A stretch of DNA of 38,362 nucleotides from Paludibacteraceae bacterium. GTDB taxonomy: Bacteria; Bacteroidota; Bacteroidia; Bacteroidales; Paludibacteraceae. A model generated the notes under the pieces. It saw only the letters and a list, made by a program, of their open reading frames with translations, did no database searches and had not been told where the DNA came from. The DNA lies in NCBI GenBank assembly GCA_017450605.1, contig JAFSTG010000063.1, forward strand, positions 1 through 38,362, given 5' to 3'. This document shows, piece by piece, positions 1-8,031 of this stretch; the first letter of the stretch is position 1, and every line of letters starts with the position of its first letter. Position numbers and translations under genes: made by a program.

Positions 1-35
1 AGCGTAGATGTAATATCATCGCCGGGCCAGGATTT
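1..35 (-). other. In-frame continuation of the CBM26-like domain past a stop codon
   Basis: Directly after the TAA at 36-38 (minus strand) the same frame stays open to the window edge and reads KSWPGDDITST. In CBM26-type starch-binding modules an aromatic strand such as VYAYAW is followed by a WPG motif. VYAYAW is at residues 359-364 of the upstream gene, so WPG falls where the family expects it. This suggests one domain interrupted by a nonsense codon, not the natural end of the gene. The rest of the frame lies outside the window. Confidence 0.6.
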
Positions 36-1166
36 TTACTTTGACAGTATATTAGCCTTACCGTCAATCATCTCCCAAGCATAAGCATATACCGACGACC
101 ATCCTGCTACTGCAAACCTCACCTTGACGGTCTGCTCCTGAGAATCAGGTAGCGGCTCGAAGTTGGCAGTAAGGGTTATGTCGTCATCCATGGTAACGGT
201 GCGGAAAGCATCTTTCTCACCGTCTGACCACCCGATGAACTGATAGTCTTTGTTTGCTGTGGCATGAATCTTAACTGGCGTGCCGGCAGCAAACTTGCCG
301 CCTACGCTCACCGTGCCCATCTTCGCGTCATTAACAAGCAAAGTAAGGGTATAATATGCAGGAGTTGATGGTTTTTTCCAAGCAAAAACCTCAGGACTGC
401 TCAAGTCGAGAAATACAACTTTTAGATTGTTTTCCTCAGCAAGATAGTCGCTTATAAGCAAATTTGGCATGGCGTTGCCACCTTCAACATAGATTATCTC
501 GTTGTCCCATGTACCTGCCTCGCGGAACTTGAACTCGTCGGTCTCATTCGCCGTGATACCTGCAACATAGGTATTATTGCCCTGACTCACCATTTTCACT
601 GCATGCTCATCCCAGTTGCCAAACGACCCAAGAACCTCAACACCGGCCTCAGGTGCACCATCAGGCACTATTACGGTTACAATGATATCATAAGTCTCTT
701 TGCCACATAAAGTATAACGGTATTGGGAATCGTTAAAATAGAAATTTAGAGTCTGGTTAGTCTCACCTCCCGGAAGGACAATATCATCAAGCGGTTTCCA
801 AGTCCATGTTTTCTCATCAAAATACTCTAAACGATTGTTTTTGTCGGTTGCTTCGCAGAAGTTAAACTTATGTCCTTCAACGTCGTTGATAGTAGTAACG
901 TAGTAAGTTCTCGCCTTGTCGTCAGTTATTTCAAGCATATTTGTTATTTGCCAATCGTTGAAGTCGCCCGTGATGGCAGGTCTGAAGTTCTTACCCGCAC
1001 AATAAGGGTTGTAGAGAGCGATGCGATATTCATGAGACGAAGGCTCCTCTGTGATTTCTGATTTAGACTTAGATGATGGTGTAGAGTTGAAATTGTCAGC
1101 TCGTAACACACCAACACTTCCTAAAAAGAGTAACAGAACGGTAATATTTCTAAGTACTGATTCCAT
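36..1166 (-). CDS. Secreted carbohydrate-binding-like protein, probably interrupted at its C-terminus
   Basis: 376 residues with an N-terminal signal peptide (about 1-23). Two segments resemble glycogen-binding/CBM48-type domains: GDFNDW at 67-72 and GSFGNWD at 180-186, each followed by aromatic-rich strands. Residues 271-338 resemble an InlB B-repeat (GTVSVGGKF, then GWSDG, then LTANF). Residues 346-376 begin a CBM26-like starch-binding domain that the stop codon cuts. The gene is last in a minus-strand run and starts 27 bases after the preceding paralogue's stop, so it is probably co-transcribed with the surface proteins. I infer binding to an alpha-glucan or similar polysaccharide. No catalytic domain is visible. 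No T9SS sorting domain lies before the stop; one could lie beyond the window. Either this is a pseudogene-like truncation, the stop is read through, or there is a sequence error. Confidence 0.75.
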   Translation of the reverse strand: MESVLRNITVLLLFLGSVGVLRADNFNSTPSSKSKSEITEEPSSHEYRIALYNPYCAGKNFRPAITGDFNDWQITNMLEITDDKARTYYVTTINDVEGHKFNFCEATDKNNRLEYFDEKTWTWKPLDDIVLPGGETNQTLNFYFNDSQYRYTLCGKETYDIIVTVIVPDGAPEAGVEVLGSFGNWDEHAVKMVSQGNNTYVAGITANETDEFKFREAGTWDNEIIYVEGGNAMPNLLISDYLAEENNLKVVFLDLSSPEVFAWKKPSTPAYYTLTLLVNDAKMGTVSVGGKFAAGTPVKIHATANKDYQFIGWSDGEKDAFRTVTMDDDITLTANFEPLPDSQEQTVKVRFAVAGWSSVYAYAWEMIDGKANILSK

Positions 1167-1193
1167 AGCATTTTTTCAAATTGAATTGTGCCC

Positions 1194-4100
1194 CTACCTC
1201 ACTACTATTTTGTGCCGTTTAGTGGTTGAGTCGGTCTTGACGGTCATAACATACACACCTTCGTGGGCGGGCATTACGACTGTCTGCTCGCCTTCGCCTA
1301 ATGCAGTAGTGCTATAGAGCGTACCCGAGAGGGTATAGAACGATACTTGCGACGGCTCGGCGAAGCGGCGGCTTATACGCTGCGCTGTACCTACGATGGT
1401 GGGGAATTGCTGAATATCTTGTCTTACAACGGGTGTTATAGGGCAAGTGTTGAGTATTACACCATCATCGCGCGTGAGGCGTGCGTAGTAGGTAGCATTA
1501 AGGTCGAGTTGGCTACCCTCCAAATAGAGATAAGGTCCGTTAGCGCCTGCTATAGGAGTGTCATTGCAATACCATTGGAAACCCGTGAAATGATAGCCGC
1601 CATTGTAATTCTCAGAGAGAATAGCTATCACGTCGTTCCATTTCTGCTGCAGAATAGTGTCGGCGTAATTGACGGTCAGCGTCACGTCTTTCTCTACATT
1701 ACCGCTAATAGTATCCACAAAACCGACTGTTATGTTATATACATTAGGAGTTATCGGCTGCGGCACCGGAAGCGTAATATACGGTTGTGTTATCAGGGTA
1801 GGAGTCTCTCCAACCGCAGCGAAAGGTGTGGCATCAGCCTTTAGATAATAATAGTCGGAGAATCCCTTAATGAAACTAAATGGAAGGGTAAGCGAATTTT
1901 CGTCGGCACACAGCACGTAGTTTCTATCCATATCCACCTCAAGGATATCATGAACACGCAGTATGAGGTGAATAGAGCTGTCGCATCCGGCTATTAGCGT
2001 AGGAATCACAGCATCATATTCTCCTGCTGTGCTCAGCCGGCGTGTACCTGTTCCATCTTCGTTGGGGAAGGTATAGAACTGGTTATCGAGAATAGTTGCA
2101 CGTATGGTGTCGAAAGTAGGCTCAGTAAGACGAATATCAAGGTTAACGATACTATCGCATCCGGTATAGGCTACCAGCGTGTCGCGATAGAAGGTAGGCT
2201 TGGTGAATACAGAGTCGCCATACTGATAGCCAATGGTGGTACAACCGATGACGAGCGAGTCGGTGAAGACAGTGCCGATAGGCGGAATATAGACAAGCGA
2301 GTCGAGCACTTCGGGAGTACATTCGCCAAGGTAAGCATATTGCTTGACATGAAACCATCCGCCCTCGTTAGGGAAGACATGCTTGGTGGTGCCCACCTCA
2401 GCCATGGTGCCGTCGTCGAATTCCCATGTTACGTAATCCACCTTCATGTCGGTAGGAGTAACCTCGCCTGTTACCTGACTTATATCAACCACATTGGCAG
2501 TACTACGGAAGGTGTAGATATTCTGACAATCTTTAGGTGTAAACTCCATGGTGAAGTCGGGATGCGGATAATATGGTCGTGCCGAAGCTCGCAGCGTGAA
2601 ATAGCAGGTTGTATCGGCAGCAAACATAAGGTCAACACAATAGCGGTTGTCGTCGTTGACATCGACCTCGTAGATACGGTCGCGACTGACTATTTTCGAC
2701 CAATCGAATAGTTGTCCGAAAATCGGGTCATGCAGGTCTTTCTCGTCTTCTTGATGATACCATCTGTATTTGAAGCCATCGGGAGCCACAAACGAGGTAT
2801 TTACTTCTCCGCATCTTAGTCCGTCGAGCGCTGAGGTGCCGCACGAGAGGGTGAAATAAGCATATCCGAAGTGTCCGGTTGCATTGCAATCGTAGGTTGT
2901 CAGGCGGATGATAAGGTCCATTCCATCGTATTCCTCGAGGTTAAGACCTACCGTAGTCCAATCTTTCCAGCGTATGTCGGCGCATATACCACTTTGAGGC
3001 GGTCGGCGTTCCATTTTTCCCATCGGCTCGGTATGCCAACCTTCTCCCATCTGTACACCTGATGAAAATACAGCGTCGTAGCAATTGCCGAGCGAGTTGC
3101 CGTGTTCATCGAGTATGTCGAGAGTAAAAGCAGGGTTCGCCACATCGTAGTTCTGAATGTCTTGCTCTGTTTTTCCACTATCGTGATTAGGAGCCTCAAG
3201 CACAAGTGCGTATTTAAGACGCAGCATCTGTGCTTTATTTTTGTCGGCATGCATGCGGAATTCCACTCGCTCACATTCCGAGCCTATTATATCGTTACCC
3301 AATCTGACAACGGCAATATCCTCGTCGGGCACTACCTTGAGTTTGTAGTTGGTGTAGTAGTCGTACTCGTCGTGGTCGAAGTGGATAGTATGTCGCGACA
3401 ACGCATCTTGGTAGCCGTAGTCAACCCTTTTATGTTCCCAATGGAAGAACGGAGTACGGGTGTCGCGCACCAACAACTGATAGAAAGGCATTTCGCCCGG
3501 TCCGACATAGCAGTTTTCGTCTGACATGGTAAAGTAGTCGATACACAAACTCTGCGGATAATAGACAAACTGAGTGAGCATTTGCGGCATACTCATCATA
3601 TTACCTTCGCAAACAGAACGCACATAAACATCAGTTTCGCCTTGTGCCAAGCCGACAATAGTAATAGTGGTGTCGGCAGTGGTGCGATATATCCAACGAT
3701 TTTCAAGATGCGAGAATATGCGAATATCATATCTTTCAACCTGACAATCGTTCCATATCAACTGCACGTTATTGTTGTTCTGTGTGGTATCTACCACCAA
3801 CTGCAACATGCTCGGCATAGGACATGCACCGGAAGGCACAATAGAGATGTTATCGATTGATGCTGACGGATTTCGCACTGTACCATTACCCACATTCCAC
3901 AGGAAAGTAATTCGCAAAGGCTCGCCTTCCGACTCGAACTCGGCAGTGGCCGTTCTCCACGACATTCTGCCGTTAAGCACAAACCCGCCATCGTCGGTGA
4001 GTTCACAAAGATATGGCTTTAACCTGTCAGGAATACCGGTGTTGGGATTATAGTTAATGGGTATAGTCTTGTCTGCTAAGTCTTTTAAAGGTATAGCAGC

Positions 4101-4469
4101 AACATACAAACCCTCCAACTTAGTAATATTATCCCCGCGAGCCAACCAATCGAACGACATAGAATACTTACCTTCGATAAGGTCAACTTCGGTATATGCC
4201 ATAATGCACGACGGTGTGGCACTATATGAGTTACTTACCCCATTATCTGCCGACACATACATGGCCTGCGACCCGTTACGAGTGTTGTTAACGGCAGAAC
4301 CTATAACCCACTTGTGAGCTATCTGAGAGGCATATACACCCGACACTAATGTCCACTGAGCATTCTGCACCGCATTTTCAAAATCGCACGAATAAGAAGA
4401 GTTATTCTGAGCGCTGATAGAGGCAGCAAAAAGAATGGCTGTTACTATATATAATATCCTTTTAAACAT
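1194..4469 (-). CDS. Large T9SS-exported surface protein (paralogue of the next gene upstream)
   Basis: 1091 residues with a clear signal peptide (MFKRILYIVTAILFAASISA, then Q). In order: a cleaved-adhesin/MAM-like beta-sandwich (about 25-212), an Fn3-like domain (about 215-305), a jelly-roll-like segment with WKDWTTVGLNL near residue 503 and GYAYFTL after it, a PKD-like segment (WEFDDG near 680), two GCDS repeats (near 771 and 829), a conserved segment with QKWNDV and YNGGYHF near 941, and a C-terminal T9SS type-A-like sorting domain (about 1023-1091, ending KIVVR). It follows the paralogue at 4510-7866 by 40 bases. I infer export by T9SS and attachment to the cell surface, probably as an adhesin or matrix protein. 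No enzymatic motif is seen, so the ligand is unknown. Confidence 0.85.
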   Translation of the reverse strand: MFKRILYIVTAILFAASISAQNNSSYSCDFENAVQNAQWTLVSGVYASQIAHKWVIGSAVNNTRNGSQAMYVSADNGVSNSYSATPSCIMAYTEVDLIEGKYSMSFDWLARGDNITKLEGLYVAAIPLKDLADKTIPINYNPNTGIPDRLKPYLCELTDDGGFVLNGRMSWRTATAEFESEGEPLRITFLWNVGNGTVRNPSASIDNISIVPSGACPMPSMLQLVVDTTQNNNNVQLIWNDCQVERYDIRIFSHLENRWIYRTTADTTITIVGLAQGETDVYVRSVCEGNMMSMPQMLTQFVYYPQSLCIDYFTMSDENCYVGPGEMPFYQLLVRDTRTPFFHWEHKRVDYGYQDALSRHTIHFDHDEYDYYTNYKLKVVPDEDIAVVRLGNDIIGSECERVEFRMHADKNKAQMLRLKYALVLEAPNHDSGKTEQDIQNYDVANPAFTLDILDEHGNSLGNCYDAVFSSGVQMGEGWHTEPMGKMERRPPQSGICADIRWKDWTTVGLNLEEYDGMDLIIRLTTYDCNATGHFGYAYFTLSCGTSALDGLRCGEVNTSFVAPDGFKYRWYHQEDEKDLHDPIFGQLFDWSKIVSRDRIYEVDVNDDNRYCVDLMFAADTTCYFTLRASARPYYPHPDFTMEFTPKDCQNIYTFRSTANVVDISQVTGEVTPTDMKVDYVTWEFDDGTMAEVGTTKHVFPNEGGWFHVKQYAYLGECTPEVLDSLVYIPPIGTVFTDSLVIGCTTIGYQYGDSVFTKPTFYRDTLVAYTGCDSIVNLDIRLTEPTFDTIRATILDNQFYTFPNEDGTGTRRLSTAGEYDAVIPTLIAGCDSSIHLILRVHDILEVDMDRNYVLCADENSLTLPFSFIKGFSDYYYLKADATPFAAVGETPTLITQPYITLPVPQPITPNVYNITVGFVDTISGNVEKDVTLTVNYADTILQQKWNDVIAILSENYNGGYHFTGFQWYCNDTPIAGANGPYLYLEGSQLDLNATYYARLTRDDGVILNTCPITPVVRQDIQQFPTIVGTAQRISRRFAEPSQVSFYTLSGTLYSTTALGEGEQTVVMPAHEGVYVMTVKTDSTTKRHKIVVR

Positions 4470-4484
4470 AGGTTTATAGTGCTT

Positions 4485-4508
4485 TCAACTATTAAACTAT
4501 TCAACTCA
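4485..4508. repeat. Three 8-bp degenerate tandem units in an operon gap
   Basis: The 40-base gap between the two paralogous surface-protein genes contains TCAACTAT, TAAACTAT and TCAACTCA in direct succession. This resembles the 7-bp-period repeats in other gaps of this window, but with period 8. No promoter or terminator is evident in the gap. Confidence 0.6.
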
Positions 4509-4509
4509 G

Positions 4510-7500
4510 TTATCTTACCACCAATACCTTATACGACTTTGGTTGGTCGTCTGAGGTTATGGTGAGTACATAATATCCTTCTCGGGCAGGGGCTGTTACT
4601 ATGCCTTCGGCCTCGAATTTTTCTTCTTTTGCCACCATACCGAACGAGTTAGTCCAGCGGGCGCGACCTGCCTTATGCATCACAAACTGCTGACCGGTAA
4701 GCAGCAAGGTTGGTATATCGTTGTCGGCTACAGGTTGCGGACGCAACGGACAGATAAACAGTTCTACTCCGTCGGAAACACGTGTTACCTTAGCGCAGTA
4801 GTCTGCATTAACATCCAATCCACCCGGTTGATAGAGATAAGGCATTGTCTGACCCTCTATCGGCTGACCGTTCTTATACCACTGATACGACGAGAACTCA
4901 TATCCGCCGTTGTATTCGGCATTTTTTATACCTAACACATCATTCCAGCGTTGCACGATAGTACTACTTGCATAGTTGATGATAAACGGCATCTCATATA
5001 ACTGGTCACCACAACTTTGCGGCTGGTGGAAATGCAAAGTCGCCTTGTAGATATTAGGCGTTACTGTGGGTGCATACGGATAGATAAGCGAGGTCTGAGT
5101 ATTGTCGTAAACCGTCATATTGGTAAATCCTGCAGCCTGCGCAAGCGCATCAAATGTAACCGAGAGCGAGTCGAATGCACCCTCCATAATGTTGAATGTG
5201 AAAATGAGGTTACTGCCATCGGCACAAAGCGAAGGCAGACTATCAACCGCCACACGCAACTTATCTACCACATTAAGTGTTAGGTTAACTACCGAATCGC
5301 AACCGGCTGCATTGGTGAGTTGTTGCACATATTCGCCCGAAGCCACATAACTGAAACCATTATAGATAAACGGCAAGTCGAGCGAACAAGCATTAACCGT
5401 CTCGTAGGTTGGTTCGCTACGTTTACTTACACTCAGGTTGAGCACCGTGGTACTATCGCAACCATATATATTCTTCTTCACATCGGTGTAGGTGCCTGCT
5501 CCCTTGACGAGTATTGTTTGAGGATAGAAATAGAAGAATGTGTCTTTCTGTTCGCATACCACCGAGTCGATAACAAACGGAGCGGTGTTGATACTCGGCA
5601 CATAAACCACCGATTCCATAATACTATCGCAAGTGGAATTGCCAAGCATAGCACGCTGACGCACATACAGGGTATCGCCATTAGGATCACACTCTATCCA
5701 AGGCTCAATATCAGAATATTCGGTAAACTGCGTTTCGTTGGCATGACGGAATTCCCAACTTGCATCACATGTCTCACCTGTTTTCACTTCTCTGCCTCCC
5801 GATTTCTGAATCACATGACTTGTATTGCGGAATATCACATTCGACTTGCAATCTTTTGCATAGTAGATATAGTTATATTCGGGTACTGCATAGCGTGGCG
5901 ACATCTCGGTGCTCAGATACATGCAACATTCGGTAGGTTCGCCGGTTATACCATCGAGCATACATGCCTTGCAGGTATATGTCTCGCGCGAAGGAGGAGC
6001 CGAGAACGAACGCTCTGTACCTACCACCCTGCCATGTGAGTCGGTCCATGTATAACTGAATCCTTCGGGGGCCTTTACATCAATGGTAGTAGCATCCAAC
6101 TCACACTCGTTGGCTGTGTTTTCAAGTTTGGCATTAACGCAGTCGAGAGTGAAATAGGCGTAACCATAGTGTCCGCCACCGTAGCAGTCCCACGAGTGAA
6201 CTTCCACCTGCACTGTTCTGCCATGATACGGTGCAAGGTTAAGACCTACCGACGACCAGTCTTTCCAGATACAAGAGTAATTCTCTTCGTTTCCATTTTT
6301 TTCAGGATTGTAAGAATTTTCACCTGTTAACGGATCTAAATAGCCGCGATACCAGTGTTGTTCTAATTCATTTGTCATCTCGTTGCTATACGAGAACTCA
6401 ACTGTTCCGCAATTGGGGTCGATAACACGACCGTTCTCATCTAATATGCGAATAGAGAAACCTGAACGACCATTGGCTTCGGGGTGTTCGAGAACGATAG
6501 CATAATTAAGTACGAGAATTGCATTAGCTACCGAATCGACTTCATACTCAAATGTAATGCTCTCATTGCCATACATAATCTCCCAGTTACCTAACCGAAC
6601 TGATACCTTTTCGTTTTCAGGAATGGCTTGCAAACCGGTAGGATTGCCGTAGAAGTCGGTAAGCATCTTGCCCTCATAATCGTACGAGTAGATAGTACGC
6701 GGATCTATATGTTGCTCTTTGATAACGGTATGTCTGCCCGACGAGTCGTCAATATCTAATGCAGGCCAATAACCTATGGTGTCTAATTTATTAGCGTTGT
6801 TCAGTCGTCCGTATCGGCATGTTACACCGGGGCGGTCGAGATGAATATAGTCAACACAATGATTCTCCGGACACCAAAACTCTATATCATTTATTACTGT
6901 CCATGCACTGGTGTCAGGTTCGGATGTAGCAGTTGCTCCACGAACTCGCACATCGTAGAAACCTTCTTCGCGAAGCTTGGTAAAGAACGACTGCTGACCA
7001 TCGTCACTACGCGGCCAGTGAGTTCGAGAACGCCAATGAGAGTCATTCACTTCTTTATATTGTATCTCGAAGAACTTCAACGGACTATCCCAAGCAACAT
7101 GGAGTGTCGAGTCCTCGCAGTTCATATATGCACTCAGATTTTCCGGACGTTTCACATTCGCCGAAGAAATCTGAATATTATCAATACATACTCCGCCCTG
7201 ATGAGCAAGAGTATCGTTGACAAGGTCGTTGACCCAAATAAATAGAAGTATATATTTGCGCTTTGAGTTAGCACTACTTATTTTCACGTCTTCTGAGAGA
7301 GTTGCCGTTCGCCATCCTTTCGAACTGCCGTTTTTTGTAGCACAAAGGAAATCGACAGTATTGCCATCGCTCAATAGTTTTTGGCAACTCGTAGTAAGAG
7401 TCTTTGGCAAAGCAGCTGATGATGAACTTGCATACGAGGCAATGTCTAATCCCCAAGGATTAGTTGACGAGGCAGGAAGAAGAGCATCTTCCAAACCGAA

Positions 7501-7866
7501 ATAAACATATAGTTCGGGCTTTACCGAGTCACTTGCACATTTCCAATCGAAAGAAATGTCATAACGCCCCATTCCCTTGGTTTCTGGAAACTTGAGTGTT
7601 CGGTAAGCATATACTATGTTTTGCGTGTTGCTGTAACTCGGTGTTATACCATTATTGGATATATACAGACTATATTGTCCGTCGCTGCTGGTGGAAGTGC
7701 CGCGAACCCATTGGTCTTTCGCATCAGGAGTACCGACGTTTACTTTCCATTCGTTCCACTCGTTGTCGTCTTCGAAACTCAGAGTACAGGGTATGTTGAT
7801 ATTTTGCGCACTTACGAATATCGAACAAATTACGAGCAGCATTGATATTGCATAATGTCTTTTCAT
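4510..7866 (-). CDS. Large T9SS-exported surface protein with PKD-like and GCDS repeats
   Basis: I place the start at 7866 (MKRHYAISMLLVICSIFVSA, then Q), which gives a standard signal peptide and 1118 residues. The frame is open 28 codons further up, but that extension is basic and polar and would bury the signal peptide. Order: MAM/cleaved-adhesin-like domain, Fn3-like domain, jelly-roll-like segment with WKDWSSVGLNL near residue 535, PKD-like segment (WEFRHANET near 706), two GCDS repeats (near 803 and 857), a conserved block QRWNDV plus YNGGYEF near 972, and a T9SS type-A-like C-terminus ending KVLVVR. It has the same layout as the gene at 1194-4469, so the pair arose by duplication. I see no clear promoter in the 165 bases upstream, which hold the terminator of the giant gene, so readthrough may feed this gene. 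Surface structural protein or adhesin by inference. Confidence 0.85.
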   Translation of the reverse strand: MKRHYAISMLLVICSIFVSAQNINIPCTLSFEDDNEWNEWKVNVGTPDAKDQWVRGTSTSSDGQYSLYISNNGITPSYSNTQNIVYAYRTLKFPETKGMGRYDISFDWKCASDSVKPELYVYFGLEDALLPASSTNPWGLDIASYASSSSAALPKTLTTSCQKLLSDGNTVDFLCATKNGSSKGWRTATLSEDVKISSANSKRKYILLFIWVNDLVNDTLAHQGGVCIDNIQISSANVKRPENLSAYMNCEDSTLHVAWDSPLKFFEIQYKEVNDSHWRSRTHWPRSDDGQQSFFTKLREEGFYDVRVRGATATSEPDTSAWTVINDIEFWCPENHCVDYIHLDRPGVTCRYGRLNNANKLDTIGYWPALDIDDSSGRHTVIKEQHIDPRTIYSYDYEGKMLTDFYGNPTGLQAIPENEKVSVRLGNWEIMYGNESITFEYEVDSVANAILVLNYAIVLEHPEANGRSGFSIRILDENGRVIDPNCGTVEFSYSNEMTNELEQHWYRGYLDPLTGENSYNPEKNGNEENYSCIWKDWSSVGLNLAPYHGRTVQVEVHSWDCYGGGHYGYAYFTLDCVNAKLENTANECELDATTIDVKAPEGFSYTWTDSHGRVVGTERSFSAPPSRETYTCKACMLDGITGEPTECCMYLSTEMSPRYAVPEYNYIYYAKDCKSNVIFRNTSHVIQKSGGREVKTGETCDASWEFRHANETQFTEYSDIEPWIECDPNGDTLYVRQRAMLGNSTCDSIMESVVYVPSINTAPFVIDSVVCEQKDTFFYFYPQTILVKGAGTYTDVKKNIYGCDSTTVLNLSVSKRSEPTYETVNACSLDLPFIYNGFSYVASGEYVQQLTNAAGCDSVVNLTLNVVDKLRVAVDSLPSLCADGSNLIFTFNIMEGAFDSLSVTFDALAQAAGFTNMTVYDNTQTSLIYPYAPTVTPNIYKATLHFHQPQSCGDQLYEMPFIINYASSTIVQRWNDVLGIKNAEYNGGYEFSSYQWYKNGQPIEGQTMPYLYQPGGLDVNADYCAKVTRVSDGVELFICPLRPQPVADNDIPTLLLTGQQFVMHKAGRARWTNSFGMVAKEEKFEAEGIVTAPAREGYYVLTITSDDQPKSYKVLVVR

Positions 7867-7986
7867 AGACAATACGTTTTTAGAAATTTGACTTGTGTTC
7901 TGGTTTTTACATGGTATTTTTATGCCACGCTGTCTGCGCGTTAATCTCATAGTTTCAGTTCGGGTTAAAGTAATAAAACCGAAAGA

Positions 7987-8014
7987 GTATGCACCCCACT
8001 TGCGGGGTGCATAC
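7987..8014 (-). terminator. Hairpin after the giant adhesin gene
   Basis: A perfect 11-bp stem (GTATGCACCCC at 7987-7997 with GGGGTGCATAC at 8004-8014) and a 6-base loop lie 18 bases past the giant gene's stop. In minus-strand sense it is followed by a moderately T-rich stretch (TCTTTCGGTTTTATTA). It is probably an intrinsic terminator or 3'-end stabiliser. The tail is weak, so partial readthrough into the downstream paralogues is plausible. Confidence 0.75.
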
Positions 8015-8031
8015 CTTTGGGTTCGATAGGT

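Noticed and set aside
5320-6039. Plus-strand open frame of 239 codons
   Set aside because: Antisense to a clear surface-protein gene; composition is rich in C, H and R with no domain.
7867-7950. Upstream start for the 4510-7866 gene
   Set aside because: Adds a basic, non-hydrophobic stretch in front of a perfect signal peptide.
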